Notes: generated by a model from the sequence alone, not told the origin. Positions 1 to 27,960 are shown, numbered from the stretch's first letter. The stretch is 64,000 nt of DNA from Siniperca chuatsi (GCF_020085105.1 NC_058042.1:12101001-12165000), one strand, 5' to 3'. Made by a program: numbers and translations.

Positions 1-50
1 AGTACATAAACTTAACCTCAACATAAATAAAGCTTGATTGATTGATTATT
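1..50 (+). repeat. 3' tail of a retroposon, (TTGA)n type
   Basis: ACATAAATAAAGCTTGATTGATTGATT is a typical 3' end of fish LINE/SINE copies with a short tandem tail. The body lies left of the window. Confidence 0.5.
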
Positions 51-993
51 CTCCTTGGATGTATTAAAGAATCCTGAGGCCAAGACACATTGTAATTTAA
101 ATAAGAAGGGGCAAGATATCACTACATTGGCACAAAGCTCATAGAACTTGGCTTATTGTTTTTGAGTTGATAAGGGTCACTGCTGCATCCCATAACCTGA
201 ATAATTTCAAACCTCTTTAGTATGATTCTGTAAATGTTGTTTTAAACAGCATCCTTCTAAAAATTAAATGTATATCAATTAAAATAATATTCAGATGAAG
301 TGCAGGTCAGGAACTATTTCTAAAAAAGGAGTCAAATAGTCCCCTCGTCCTCTGGGTCAAAAGGAGATCAGTGTTCACAATTCACTACCTCCACAACATA
401 CAGTAATCGCCTAATTAGGAGAGTCATGGAACCAGAGGCTGAAGACATAACACAAGGCCTAGTGGCTGTTTTGTCATCTGACCAGCCTGACAGACTGGGA
501 TCTTTAAATCTTTTTCTGTTACACAGTAAATATGGCAATTGTTTCATATCTCTTCATATTAGAGTCTAATGTCAAGGACAACTGAGTTACATTAATCATA
601 TTGAGCTTATGTTTAAATAAATACCATGAAGTTTTGAGTTGGCCCTGAGCTAAGTTTTTTTGGTGTGTGGCAAGACCTTCCTTCATTTTCTATTCTTTTG
701 CATTGCTGCTAACAAAATTTTACAGCTGTGTAGAAGATTTCTGCTTGTGCCCATTGTTCTTGTTTCTTCTTTCTTTTAATTGATCACAATGTTAATGAAG
801 TAAGAGTATGGGTGGAGAGGGGAATACACCTACCTAACTTTAGACTAAGACTTAAGCTCATAAATCTTTGCAACGATTGATGATTGACCATGCTTTGATG
901 GAAATAAAATGTTTTTGACATTTTCTCATACTTTTTTTCTCATTCATTAACTTCATAAAGAAGTTAAAGAAAAAAATTAATTAATTTTTTTTA

Positions 994-1385
994 TGTGGAT
1001 GTCCAGTCAGTGTTGATGGTAAATTTAGTCAACTGAAGCAATACATTCGAGTTCTTCCTGCATCCAATGATGTCATTTGACATCATTGGAGGCAAGCAAG
1101 AACTACAGGTTACTTCAGCTTGGATTTCTAGTCTCTGCCTGCGGTGGGAAAGTTTAGAAGAGGTTATTGTGGTGATATCCACGGTAGAAGTGCAGCTAGA
1201 CTAGGTTAGTTTTGTTGTTATACGGAAGCTCACTGGGTGAGTGTGGCCGTCAGAAGCACAATGCATCCTAGTACATGTAGGCACTGACAGCACAGCTCAG
1301 CCAGCAGTGCCGCTGAGGAGAACTCAGTTCTCTCTGTCAATATAGCACTCACTGAGGAATTTACAACACTGACTGGACATCCACA
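994..1385. repeat. Element with 22-bp perfect inverted ends and an inner hairpin
   Basis: The 22 bases at 994-1015 (starting TGTGGATGTCCAGTCAG) recur exactly inverted at 1364-1385. Inside, 1064-1089 is a perfect palindrome (12-bp arms CCAATGATGTCA around TT), extended by imperfect pairing to about 1051-1103. Size and structure fit a MITE. Confidence 0.65.
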
Positions 1386-4300
1386 CAAAAAATGCAGAAT
1401 TTTCCCTTTAAGCCAAATGCATCCTTTCAATAATGCAAAATCTAAATGCAGTGATTACTTTTTGTGTGTTGTTATGGGAGCTTGTCCTCTTGTATATCAA
1501 TGATACCATTAGCAGGAGAGACAATGAAGTGAAACAATTTTGCTCAGTTTCACAAAGTGCTTAAAAAATTCTTCCTCTTTGAATTTGTAGTTTATTTTCA
1601 TTGTGTTGTTACATTATGGCGTATTGTCATTATGCAGCAACAAAGAGATAGAAATAGACAAATAGAATTGAAAATCTTCCTTTAATACCAACAGCATTTA
1701 CAAATGTACAATTAAATACCTAATTTTAAGAACAGCTGGTTAACATCTTGCCATCTTGCTGTAGGGGTAATCACTTCATTGGGGTCATCAGGTGGGCACC
1801 CTTCTTCACTGGTGTTAGGCCCATGACACCTCCAGAGGGCTCAACAGCAACACCTGGCACCCCAGGTCTCTTCAACCATAGCCAGTTGCTGCTACACTCG
1901 GCAGCCTCTGATAATGACCTGGTAGCTTGCCGAAGGGCCCGCCCTCAAACTCCCATCTCTTTCAGGAGCCTGGTGGTTGGTTTTGGCCACAAAACCTCTG
2001 CAACCCACCTCCACTGGTAGCACTCATGCTCTCCAGCCCCGCTGCCCTGCTTCATATGCTATGTGTGCATATTTCAACCTTTTCCATTCATATGCTTCAC
2101 CCACTGAAGCCTCCCAAGGCACAGTAAGCTACACAATGCACAGGGAGCTCTGTGAGGGAGATTACAGGTCTGGCCTGAGATTTGTTGTCATAATCTCTGA
2201 CAGAAAGATGAGCTTCTGGTCTAGATCTATCTGCATCTTCCAGTCACAGGTTGTGTCAAGCAGGACTATGGACAGGACTATGGACAGCATAACCAGCTCT
2301 ATTAGCAACAGATGATGTGAGCAGCAACCTGGCCAAAGTGTTACGCCGAGACATGGGTGGATAGATGCACACAGATAGCATCACTACAGTTGTTTACGCC
2401 TGCAGATACAGTTTTATCCTGTAATAACTGGCTTCACAGCCCACTTTAGTAAAAGAGAAAATACTTGACTACCACAGTATGAGTAGTTTTGTTTGAAAAT
2501 GCATAGGTTCAGTGACATAATGAAAATATGACACTGCAGGTCTTGTTTGTAAGTGGCAATACTAGCTGGATGCAACAGTTCTTCATGTGGTGTGTAGCCA
2601 TTAGGTGGAGCTGGACAGGGTCCATAAAAGTGACTGAGAGGTACTTTACTCCATGTTTGTTCTGCTGCGTAGACCCATATGTGGTAATGGTAAAGATCAA
2701 TATCCAGCTGTTGATTCATTATTCACCCTTAGTCCATACTGTCTTTGGTTAAGCTAACTGGCCCCATTTGACCATTATATTGTCATGTGTTATGAGTAAC
2801 ACAAGGGGTGCTTGGCAACAAATGTTGGCAGGATGTTTGAAGAATGGCTCTTGTAGGTCATGGTCTGCTGCACACTGAAAACAGCCATTACCACTGACAA
2901 GCAGCACCTATCTTGCTCATTAAGTGTTGAGCTTCTCAACTGCAGTTCAAGCAATAACACTGATGTTTGAGACTTGGCCAATTCTTTTTTATTTTTTTTA
3001 TAAGGATGGTTGCATGAATGTGTCAGCTAAATTGATCAAATGAGCAGTATTACCGGTCACAAAAAAGTAATAATATTTGGTACCAGTGGTTTAAGAAAAG
3101 CAACTAGAATTTCAGATGGCTTTTCCCACTGATCATTCAACAACAACAGTGAGTAAATAGGCATTCCGCAGTGAAAAGCATGGCATTATGTAGAGTATAT
3201 ATTACCTGCATACAACAACCAAAAAAAATCCAAATTTTCCATAGCTTATAAACACAAAGTCTAGCATGCCTAAAATTTAGATCCAATATACCACCCCACT
3301 CTGTTTCAAGCAACAGGGTGGTAGATCATATGCAAAGGCTGGAAGTGTCTTTTCCAACACTATGGCTGTTAAAATTTCACCCATATGAGTAAGTGTTTTG
3401 CAATACAAATTACATTTGCCTAGAGATCTCAACAAAGCATACACATGAAGGCATCTGTTTTGCATGTTAGTGGTGTAGCCATCTACCAGATGGTGGTTTG
3501 ACTTTAAATTCTTTGATTCACATGCAAACAACAACCCTAAGCCTTCCACAACTGAGAAAAAAAGAATAACCAGAGACAACCAACAGACAATTCTAGAGAC
3601 TGGAACCCCTTCAATATCCTGTGTTGACAGTTTCCTGGGATTTTAATCTTTTCATGAGTAGTTAAAGCTGCCATTTCCTTCTTTTGTGTTTTCTTTGTAC
3701 AAGGCAACCAAGCACTGGAATTAAGGGAGTTTTGGTTTCAAATCTGACTTTTTGAGGAGAAAAGGTCTGATGTTATTATATGGCTAAAATGCACATATGT
3801 AGCTGCCTATTTCAAGGATCATATTCTCTTTACTCACTGCATATTTTCTTTTTAAATAGAAACAATCAGACTTGCTGTTCTTCCATTCACTCAAGGTGTA
3901 ACATTTCTCATCGCAAAACATAACATATGCAGAGTCTTTGAATTAACCTGTAATTTCACTAGCTGATACATCCAATACAAAAGCCCTTTCTTATAAAGGT
4001 AGTGCACTAAATCCTGCTGCGCCCCGTCTCTTTGTTTCACCAGGTACTAAATATGCTAGCAAGGAAATTCGCTCTCTGCCCAGTCAAGTTCATGTAACCT
4101 CCTTTCAGGTCTCCTTTTTCCCCATCTACAAGGGAAGAAAGGATTGGGTTGTTGAGGCCGATGTTGAAATTATGTAAGAAAGGACACTTTTAACAGAATC
4201 ACAGGGTTCAGATGTCACTGCCACAAAGGTACCATGGTGGAGAGATGGAGGGTGAGGGGTCAGGTAAGCAGAATGATAATGGATAACAGCTGTGAATGGG

Positions 4301-4507
4301 GATACGAGGAGAGGCAAGCAGGTGGGAACTGAAGGGGTAGAGCAAAGGGGATGTTAATGTGGGAAAGAAGGTTGTTCCCTCTTGAGGCGATAAAAGCATT
4401 CCTCCTGTTGCTGAAGGTTATCGGGTTGCAGGTTGAGAGAAGCCTGGAAAAGGAAATGCAGAAACGAGCAAGCTCGTTTTCAATGCTTCAATAACAATAC
4501 TTTTTAA

Positions 4508-4700
4508 ATATGTTAGTGGCATGGCTCTCTGGATGTCAGTCGGTCAGTTGGTTGGTGCACAACTTCGGTCCAGACTGAACTACCTCAACAACTATTGGAT
4601 GGACTGCCATGAAATTTGGTAGACATTCATGTCCCCCTCAAACTGGCTTTTCATCCAACCTTATCAGGTCAAATTTTCAACTGTCCATATCTACATAGTT
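4508..4700 (+). repeat. Dispersed perciform-type repeat
   Basis: GGTCCAGACTGAACTACCTC, AACAACTATTGGATGGACTG and CCATGAAATTTGGTAGACAT is a sequence I recognise as highly repeated in spiny-rayed fish genomes. Its class is not clear to me. Confidence 0.55.
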
Positions 4701-5079
4701 GCAAAACTAATGTCATTCTCAGCCTCTGCTGTACTTTGTGTTTTGTGCTAATTAGCTAAAGTATCTTACTGTAGATCAAAATAAAACATCTACTTACCAT
4801 ATTCATGCATACAGGACAACTGAACGGTCTCGGATTTCAGTAACCTTGGATATAGAAAATGGATGTATGCATGCACTTGTTAGACATCTTTCAAGTTTCG
4901 TAGGTAAATATAATCATAATGGGCAAAGTGGCAAATGACTATAAATAAAAAGAAAAAATAATTGCATAACTTTACCATTAACCACTTTCATGTGTTGGGA
5001 TGTTGAAATGCTGCATGGTAGGCTGGTCATAATCTCTTTAGTGCTCATGACCTTAGGGTATTTGTGGTAGTGTATTTGT

Positions 5080-5262
5080 GGGGTACACTCTGGACAGGTC
5101 TGATGTCTGTTACACGGCTAAAATAAGGAGGGACACACTCACATTATTCTACAGTCACCAGATGCCTTTGGACTACAGGAAGAATATGCTTGTCGGATTT
5201 GAACCCAGGAACTTTTTGCTGTGAGGTGACAGTGCTAACGACTGAGCAATTGTGCCACCCTC
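5080..5262 (-). repeat. tRNA-like SINE-type fish repeat (degraded)
   Basis: Reading the minus strand: GGTGGCACAATTGCTCAGTC, then GTTAGCACTGTCACCTCACA, then GGGTTCAAATCC. This is the widespread teleost repeat head that carries A-box-like and B-box-like Pol III motifs. The following GTCCAAAGGCATC and CTGTCCAGAGTGTACCCC match the usual body of that repeat, with a large middle part missing. Confidence 0.7.
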
Positions 5263-7654
5263 TCATAATCCAATATAAATTAAAATACAATCAAACTGAA
5301 GCTGACTGTACTGAAAACCTGTCAAGCCCAAACATTAAAACATGAGTTGCTGCCCCAATACATTTCACTCCCACTAAATCCTTTCATGTAAAATCCAATC
5401 ATAATCTAAGATTGTTTGTAGAATACTGGATAATTGAGATTATACCTAACCCTAGAGGGTCTATCTGTCACAGAAAAAACATGCACAGTAATTGAAGCTT
5501 TAGACTTACTCTGATCACTGCATCAACAAGATTGCATCAACTGTGCAGTTACATAAACATGAAAAACAAGATGTAATCTAATCTGTCATGCCAGCTTTCA
5601 TACTCTTTCACTTTCTTTGGTCTAACAGGTTCTTTATAAAAGGAACAAAACAGCATGTCACACTAACATTACACTTACATTAGATAACTTGTTCAGTGTT
5701 AATTGTGGCTTCATAAATATCATAACCCACACAATGAGTATCCACTCACATCTTTAAAACTGTTTTAGATAGGTTTTCCTCAGAAACCCACTGCAATAGC
5801 ATTTTAACAATGCTAATACACAGTAAATGCTTATTATTCATTTACTTACATAACTTGTTCCAAGCCCCCTGTTTAAGTCTTACTGTTGTTACCAAGCTAC
5901 ATGAGGCTTTTCTATTTGATAAAAATCAGTACACTTGTCAAGTAATAACAGTGACAAAAAACTGACCCTATAATCCACAGCATCAAGATTTGCACATATA
6001 TAAACCTTATATTTATTGAGTCTAATGACTAAGTGACCACAGGGCTTCTGCCTAATATTTGTCTTGCCTGACATTTCACAGAGCCAAGAGAAAACTATTC
6101 AATATGAAATGGGCTTTATTACGCTACCAAAATATCACTGTAAAATAATCCTTTATGATTATATGGCCAGTGTGTCATGTTCAGTTCCCAAGAACACTTT
6201 CAAGAGCTACACTTTCAGTTCCTTCCTAACAGGTAGGTTTCCATATTACCAGCCGTTAATTATTCATCTATGCTTGCTTGGCATCTCAGTTGGAAAATAA
6301 AGCAAATCCTTTGGACCAATGATACAGAATAGCACGGTGACCTCTCTGCTGAACCCTTGTGCATTGTCCATTTGTCTCCTACTGTTGGTACGAGTGAAAT
6401 TGGAGCCAAGGTGGACATTATTTCTTGATGTGTAAAACCTGTCTCTCACACAGCACAAGTCCATAAACAGCCAGCTCAGTGGTGTGTGTGCAGTGCTTGG
6501 TGAGCTAGGTACAGTCCCTTTTGTAATGTGCAAAATGATATCTCTGCAATGTAACCGTCTCTATTACAGGGGGGGAAGAGATTGTCTTACCCTTTGGATT
6601 TGCTTCACAGAACAAGACAAATGAGCTTGAGCTGCTTGCTATGGATTCGTAGTGCCTATGCCTATCCACAAGGAAAAATGACAGAGGTATGCTATAAGAC
6701 AAGTAGCAAATTTGGTAGAGCAGGTTTTATAACATTACCATGTCAATGTCAGTTAAGATTAACTCTGATTAACTTAGTGATAAACTTTAAACTGATAATG
6801 ATAACTACTGTCATGAGATTAAAAATAAAACCAAGGACCCCTGAGAGGTTTCTATTTCCGCTCTGAATTAGTTTATTCATTTGAATTGGAAAATTAAAAA
6901 TTAAAAACACATTAAAACAACAAATCCGCTACATACTATATTAATTGTTTATTTTAATGCATCCATTTAACAAATCTTCACAACATATATACAACAGATA
7001 TGTCCTTAAAGAAATCAACAGTTGCAATGTCAGTTTTTATTTTATTTTTGCATTATGTCCAAGCCCTTTGAAAAGTTCTGTATGTCCTGACGATGTGGAC
7101 TTAAAAATTCAGGAAGCACTCTGGATTGTTGCAGAAAGTGACATAATCTCTGTCATGAAAGGATGTGGGACAAGCACACAGAGGGATGGAGGAAAAGAAA
7201 ATTACTAAATAAATTTTACAAAATTAACCATGTTTGCATTTTGATGGAATCTGGGCATCTTATAACATCACAACTGCTCCAGACCTTGTGAAACAGTTTT
7301 TACATGCATTACAACAGCACAAGCAATGAAAGTTGAAATGATATAAAATCCATTTCCACATAAAAATGAGAGCATAAGAGTGTTTTAGCTGTGGTTGGCA
7401 ACAGTTTCTATTAGATAAGGTTACAGAAATGCCTACAAATGACTTTTGCACAGTCAATACTTTAACGTTTATTATTATATAATTCAAGACTCCCACTACA
7501 ATGAAAAGAGGGATGTTATTAATACAAAATTTCCATATAAAAATAGGAACATTGTTTACACACTGTACACACGCACTGATGTTTGAAGTTTAATTATTAA
7601 TGGAAAAAAATCCAATTGCATATTTATTTACCTGCGAGTGTAAACGCAGACACA

Positions 7655-22963
<15,309 letters not shown>

Positions 22964-23546
22964 TTTCGTCTGTCAGCTGTAACTGTTAGATGTGTAAATA
23001 ACGACACCAGTAAGTTTAAAGTGAACACCCTTCAATAACCACTATCTGATTCTATAATACATATTCTTCTTCTAACAATGCTACAGCTTGCTAATGTGAG
23101 TATTGAACGGCTCTACGTATCATACGTCACCGACCGAGACGCGTTCTACAAGTATGGAGTGCCGAGAGTGTCAAAATACTTTTTTAAATTTCTTTTTCGG
23201 GTTTTTTCTTCTCTCATGTATAGTTAAAATGTGTCTGTGGGAAAGGCTGTGTGACATCCAGTGTTAAAGGACACCCTTTTCTTACTGGAAGAATTTCTGA
23301 ACTCGTGGCGAATTCAGTTGTCCTCATAATATTGGCGCAACTGCATCTATTTTGTTCACCCCTAGTTGTTGGGCTCATTTGGGACAAGCCAATCACAGTC
23401 CAAATCTTGTAGCCCAACAAAGTTATTTCGCCCCTAAAAAAGATTTAAATGATTCCCTTTTCTATGTATGTAAAAATGTTTATGCATTTTTCAGAAATCA
23501 ACTGATGCCCGTTGGATTCCCAAACTAAAACCTCTTTTATCCTAAT

Positions 23547-23892
23547 GACATAAGATAAGATAAGATAAATATTTATTGATCCCCAGCTGGGTAATTTGGT
23601 TGTTGTAGCAGCACAAGGACAGCAATAAGTACAGATAAATAGATAAATTAAAATAAGGTATATAACATGGAGACAAAATTAGGGTAATTAAGGTAAAGTG
23701 ACAATGGTGTGGTTAAAGTGACAGCAGTGTGATTAATTGCAGCAGAGTTAGCAAGTCTATGTAAACAGTGTATACCAGACTACTATATGATATGATTAAG
23801 TAATGGTACTTAGTGTTTTTCAGTGTTAATATAGAGATATAATATATAATATAGAATATAGTGCAAAAGTCAATGTAACATTAACATAATAT
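23547..23892 (-). repeat. Older LINE tail interrupted by LINE copy 1
   Basis: A (AAGAT)n run, then ATTTATTGATCCCCAGCTGG and TTGTTGTAGCAGCACAAGGA, a common fish LINE 3' region read on the minus strand. AT-rich sequence of the same character (ATATAGTATGATATGG) continues on the far side of LINE copy 1 to about 27080, so copy 1 probably inserted into this older repeat. Confidence 0.5.
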
Positions 23893-23997
23893 AGTATGAT
23901 ATGGTACATTCGAAGATGAAGAAGGAGAGGAGGAAGGTGTGTTCATAGGCAGAGAGAGAAGAGGAAAGCTAAGAATGTAGGACTGACAGTAGGGACT

Positions 23998-24687
23998 TTG
24001 AATGTTGGGACTATGACAGGGAAGGCTAGAGAGTTGATTGACATGATGCAGAGAAGGAAGGTGGACATACTGTGTGTCCAGGAGACCAGGTGGAAAGGTA
24101 GCAAGGCTAGAAGCTTAGGAGCAGGGTTCAAGTTGTTCTACCATGGGTCAGATGGGAAGAGAAACGGAGTAGGAGTTATCCTGAAAGAAGAGTTTGTGAG
24201 GAATGTTCTAGAGGTGAAAAGAGTATCAGACAGGTTGATGAGTCTGAAGCTGGAAATTGAAGGGGTGATGTTCAATGTTGTGAGTGGTTATGCCCCACAG
24301 TTAGGATGTGAGTTAGAAGAGAAGGAGAAATTCTGGAGTGAGTTAGATGAAGTGATGCAGAGCATCCCCAGAGGTGAGAGAGTGGTGATTGGTGCAGATT
24401 TCAATGGGCATGTAGGTGAAGGGAACAGAGGTGAAGAGAATGTGATGGGCAGGTTTGGTCTTCAGGACAGGAACGCAGAAGGACAGATGATGGTAGACTT
24501 TGCAAAGAGGATGGAAATGGCTGTAGTGAACACTTTCTTCCAGAAGAGGCAGGAACATAGGGTGACATATAAGAGCGGAGGTAGAAGCACTCAGGTGGAC
24601 TACATCAGACGTTGTAATCTGAAAGAGACCAGTGACTGTAGTGGTAGGGGAGAGTGTAGAAAGACAACACAGGATGGTAGTGTGTAA
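23998..24687 (+). pseudogene. LINE copy 1 endonuclease domain (broken)
   Basis: Starts MNVGTMTGKARELIDMMQRR and shows endonuclease motifs VQETRWKG (catalytic Glu), SGYAPQ and GADFNGHVG (catalytic Asp/Asn). Relative to copy 2 it lacks 6 bp around 24605 and 5 bp at about 24640; the second shifts the frame into an early stop at 24687. It therefore no longer reads into the reverse transcriptase. Confidence 0.88.
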
Positions 24688-26185
24688 AATGACTCTGGTG
24701 GTGAGGAAGATGAAGAGGACAAAGGCAGAGCAGAGGACGGAGTGGTGGAAGTTGAAAAATCAAGAATGTTGTGTAGTTTTCAGGGAGGAACTGAGACAGA
24801 CTCTCGGTGGTCAGGAAGTGCTCCCAGATGACTGGACCACTACAGCTAATGTGATCAGGGAGACAGGTAGGAGGGTACTCGGTGTGTCATCTGGAAAGAG
24901 GAAAGTGGACAAGGAGACTTGGTGGTGGAACGAGGAAGTTCAGGAGCGTATACAGAGAAAGAGGTTAGCTAAGAAGAAGTGGGACACTGAGAGGACTGAA
25001 GAGAGTAGACAGGAGTACAGGGAGATGCAGCGTAAGGTGAAGGTAGAGGTCGCAAAGGCCAAACAAAGAGCATATGAGGACTTGTACGCTAGGCTGGACA
25101 CTAAAGAGGGAGAGGTGGATTTGTACAGGTTGGCCAGACAAAGAGATAGAGGAGTGAAGAATGTGCAGCAGGTTAGGGTGATTAAAGATAAGGATGGAAA
25201 TGTATTGACAGGTGCCAGGAGTGTGATGGGAAGATGGAAGGAGTACTTTGAAGAGTTGATGAATGAGGAAAATGAAAGGGAACGAAGAGTAGAAGAGGTG
25301 ACTGGTGTAGAGCAGGAAGTAGCAAAGATTAGCAAGAGTGAAGTGAGGAGGACGTTGAAGAGGATGAAGAGTGGAAAAGCAGTTGGTCCTGATGACATAC
25401 CTGTGGAGGTATGGAAGTGTCTAGGAGAGGTGGCAGTAGAGTTTGTGACCTTGGAGAGTGAGAGGATGCCCGAGGAATGGAGGAGAAGTGTACTGGTGCC
25501 AATTTTTAAGAACAAGGGAGATGTGCAGAGCTGTGGCAACTACAGAGGAATAAAGCTGATGAGCCATACAATGAAGTTGTGGGAAAGAGTAGTGGAAGCT
25601 AGGCTTAGGGCAGAGGTGAGCATTTGTGAGCAGCAATATGGTTTCATGCCTAGAAAGAGTACAACAGATGCAGTATTTGCGCTGAGGATGCTGATGGAGA
25701 AGTACAGAGAAGGTCATAGGGAGTTGCATTGTGTCTTCGTAGATTTAGAGAAAGCGTATGACAGGGTGCCGAGAGAGGAGCTGTGGTATTGTATGAGGAA
25801 GTCTGGAGTGGCAGAGAAGTATGTCAGAGTGGTGCAGGACATGTATGAGAGCTCTAAGACCGTGGTGAGGTGTGCTGTAGGTGTTACAGAGGAGTTCAAG
25901 GTGGAGGTGGGTCTGCATCAAGGATTGGCTCTGAGCCCCTTCTTGTTTGCTCTGGTGATGGACGGGCTGACAGATGAGGTTAGACAGGAATCTCCATGGA
26001 CTATAATGTTTGTGGATGACATTGTGGTTTGTAGTGAGAGCAGGGAGCAGGTGGAGGAAAATCTAGAGAGATGGAGGTCTGCTCTGGAAAACAGAGGAAT
26101 GAAGCTTAGCTGCAGTAAGACAGAATACATGTGCGTCAATGAGAGGGACCCAGGTGGAACGAGAGGTTACAGGGAGCAGAGGTGA
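24632..26185 (+). pseudogene. LINE copy 1 linker and reverse transcriptase (broken)
   Basis: Carries the linker (ETWWWNEEVQ and KAKQRAYEDLYARLD) and RT motifs: GKAVGPDDIP, WRRSVLVPIFKNKGD, YRGIKLMSHTMKLWERVVEA, QYGFMPRKSTTDAV, motif A FVDLEKAYD, motif B QGLALSPF and motif C FVDD. Copy 2 has QGSALSP and FADD, so copy 1 has changed one residue in each of motifs B and C. Relative to copy 2, a 1-bp loss near 26160 and a 2-bp gain near 26323 disrupt the frame afterwards. Confidence 0.88.
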
Positions 26186-26489
26186 AGAAGGTGCAGGACT
26201 TTAAGTACTCAGGGTCAACGGTTCAGAGCAATGGAGACTGTGGAAAAGAGGTGAAGAGGCGAGTGCAAGCAGGTTGGAACGGGTGGAGAAAAGTGTCAGG
26301 TGTGTTGTGTGATAAAAGAGCAAATCAGCAAGAATGAAAGGAAAGGTGTTCAAGACGGTGGTGAGACCAGCGGTGTTGTACAGCTTAGAGACAGTGGCAC
26401 TGAAGAAAAGACAAAGGCAGAGCTGGAGGTAGCAGAGCTTAAGATGGTGAGGTTCTCTTTGGGAGTGACACGGATGGACAGGATCAGGA

Positions 26490-26762
26490 ATGAGTACATC
26501 AGAGGGACAGTTCATGTTAGATGTTTCGGAGAAAGTCAGAGAGGCCAGATTGAGGTGGTTTGGACATGTTCAGAGGAGAGACTGTGAATATATTGGTAGA
26601 AGGATGCTGAGGTTGGAGCTGCCAGGCAGGAGGTCTAGAGGAAGACCAAAGAGGAGATTTATGGATGTAGTGAGAGAGGACATGAAGTTAATTGGTGTGA
26701 GTGAAGAGGATGCAGAGGACAGGGTTAGATGGAGGCACATGATTCGCTGTGGCGACCCCTGA
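26490..26762 (+). pseudogene. LINE copy 1 C-terminal domain (out of frame)
   Basis: The last conserved part (EKVREARLRWFGHVQRRDCE, PGRRSRGRPKRRFMDVVRED and MIRCGDP) is readable only in a different frame from the segment NEYIRGT before it. The same frame break is present in copy 2. GDP lies just before the 3' end of the element, so the 3' UTR is very short. Confidence 0.82.
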
Positions 26763-27622
26763 AAGGGAACAGCCGAAAAGAAAAGAAGGAGTATGATATG
26801 GTACATTATAATATGGTATGGGATATGACATATAGTATAATGTGAAATGTAGTAATATAGTGTAATGACAAGAACAAACGGACTCTCTGATATAATAACA
26901 TACAGATGCTATACATAATTGTTTGACATCAATACATGATCTGTGTATGATTGTTTGGACTGCGTGATGAGAACAGTACACTGATGATGATGATATGGAA
27001 CTACAAAACATCCTACTGACTGTTATGTCCAGACTTCAGGGACACTCTTCTCCCCGGGCTGAGGAGCCTGACCCTGAAGACTGGATAAATAACTGATGCT
27101 CCTTTCCCTCTGTACCCATTCAGAGCAGATTATACTGATGTATGTTTTGCTGCTGTGAGTAGGTCTGCAGACACTTGAAGTAAACCTACGGAAAGACAAG
27201 TGGTATATTTATGGGTAGATTTTATACATATAAATAAAAAAAGAGATATTTTAAAGTGCATGTGGGACAAAATTTTTCTGAACTGGTGTGTCGTGCGTTC
27301 CACATTATTAACTTACAAAACATACACTGAACCAAGGTGATTTAAATGTTTTTATTAGTGTTTTATGATGGTTCTGGTGATGAAAACAATTGAATGTTTC
27401 TAATGGTGATAACAATTTGCTTTCTTATTATTTCTGGAAAGCATACTCATGCATCCATTTCAGAATGGTCATGCATTTTTAAAGCACTACTGTACAGGAT
27501 TTGTGAAGTACAAATGGCACTGTGCACTGTATGAGATTTGTGAAAAAAAACACTTGGCATGGTTTAGTTATCAGTGATACAAAACCCAAAATTCTGACGT
27601 AGTGATATAATTTTAATTGAAA

Positions 27623-27636
27623 CCACAAGGTGGCAG
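27623..27636 (+). promoter_or_regulatory. CTCF-like core motif between the divergent genes
   Basis: CCACAAGGTGGCAG fits the vertebrate CTCF core (CCA-NAGG-GGCAG) closely. It lies about 4.7 kb from the tdrd3 start and 3.2 kb from the diaph3 start, in non-repetitive sequence. A motif match alone does not show binding. Confidence 0.4.
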
Positions 27637-27871
27637 TATATGCACACTGAAATGTTGAAACAGTGCCTACTCTCCATATGCAAGTTTCACAAGCTATAAA
27701 GCTGTTTTTACGCAGAAGCCGCGGCACTACAAATGGACCAGTCCAGTAATAAACCTTCATTGAGAGAATAACATTTCCCTTCTTGTGTCAAAGCCTTTAA
27801 GTTTCATTTTGACCCTCTTGTCTCATGGCCTAGCTAAAGAGAAGAAGTCAAGATTTTATATTCTCAAATGA

Positions 27872-27960
27872 TTAGAATCAGAATCAGAATCAGAATCAGA
27901 AATACTTTATTGATCCCCGTAGGGAAACTCTTTGTTCCAGTAGTTCTTCTTTACGTCAGT
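27872..27960 (-). repeat. LINE 3' end remnant with (AATCAG)n tail
   Basis: Four or so AATCAG units, then AAATACTTTATTGATCCCCG and TAGGGAAACTC. This motif ends many Rex1/L2-type LINEs in teleosts. Reading on the minus strand, the tail follows GGGGATCAATAAAGTATT. Clade assignment is from memory. Confidence 0.6.

Larger units (their letters stand above)
1386..7654. other. Non-coding region downstream of tdrd3
   Basis: Apart from the SINE-like and perciform repeats listed, I see only AT-rich sequence with short, unconserved frames (none above about 112 codons with recognisable similarity). The part just below 7655 must include the tdrd3 3' UTR; its end is not determined. No third gene is detectable. 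Confidence 0.6.
23911..26789 (+). mobile_element. RTE-like non-LTR retrotransposon (LINE), copy 1
   Basis: A 2.9-kb element coding an APE-type endonuclease followed by reverse transcriptase, flanked by an 18-bp target-site duplication starting AGTATGATATGG (23893-23910 and 26790-26807). It begins a little upstream of the endonuclease and lacks about 250 bp of 5' sequence found in copy 2, so it is 5'-truncated. The 3' end is a short A/G-rich tail after a conserved GGCGACCCCTGAAAGG sequence also present in copy 2. Several indels break the single long ORF. Single endonuclease-RT ORF, length and protein signature point to the RTE clade (RTE/BovB/Expander-like); the clade call rests on memory of related fish proteins. 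Confidence 0.9.

Noticed and set aside
2414..2719. Short frames of about 100 codons in the first 7 kb (2414-2719, 3277-3579, 1977-2315) as possible small genes.
   Set aside because: No conserved motif, no splice or promoter context, and lengths expected by chance in this amount of sequence.
24940..25539. A 199-codon minus-strand frame opposite the LINE copy 1 RT.
   Set aside because: Antisense shadow of the LINE coding strand; the same shadow appears opposite copy 2.
24632..26185. The possibility that the RT frames belong to a retrovirus or LTR element.
   Set aside because: The RT is preceded by an APE-type endonuclease, there are no LTRs, protease, RNase H or integrase, and the insertions have variable-length target duplications typical of non-LTR LINEs.
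27866..27900. Regular short direct repeats of AATCAG, checked as a possible array.
   Set aside because: They are contiguous 6-bp units without spacers, forming the tail of a LINE; CRISPR is not expected in a fish genome.
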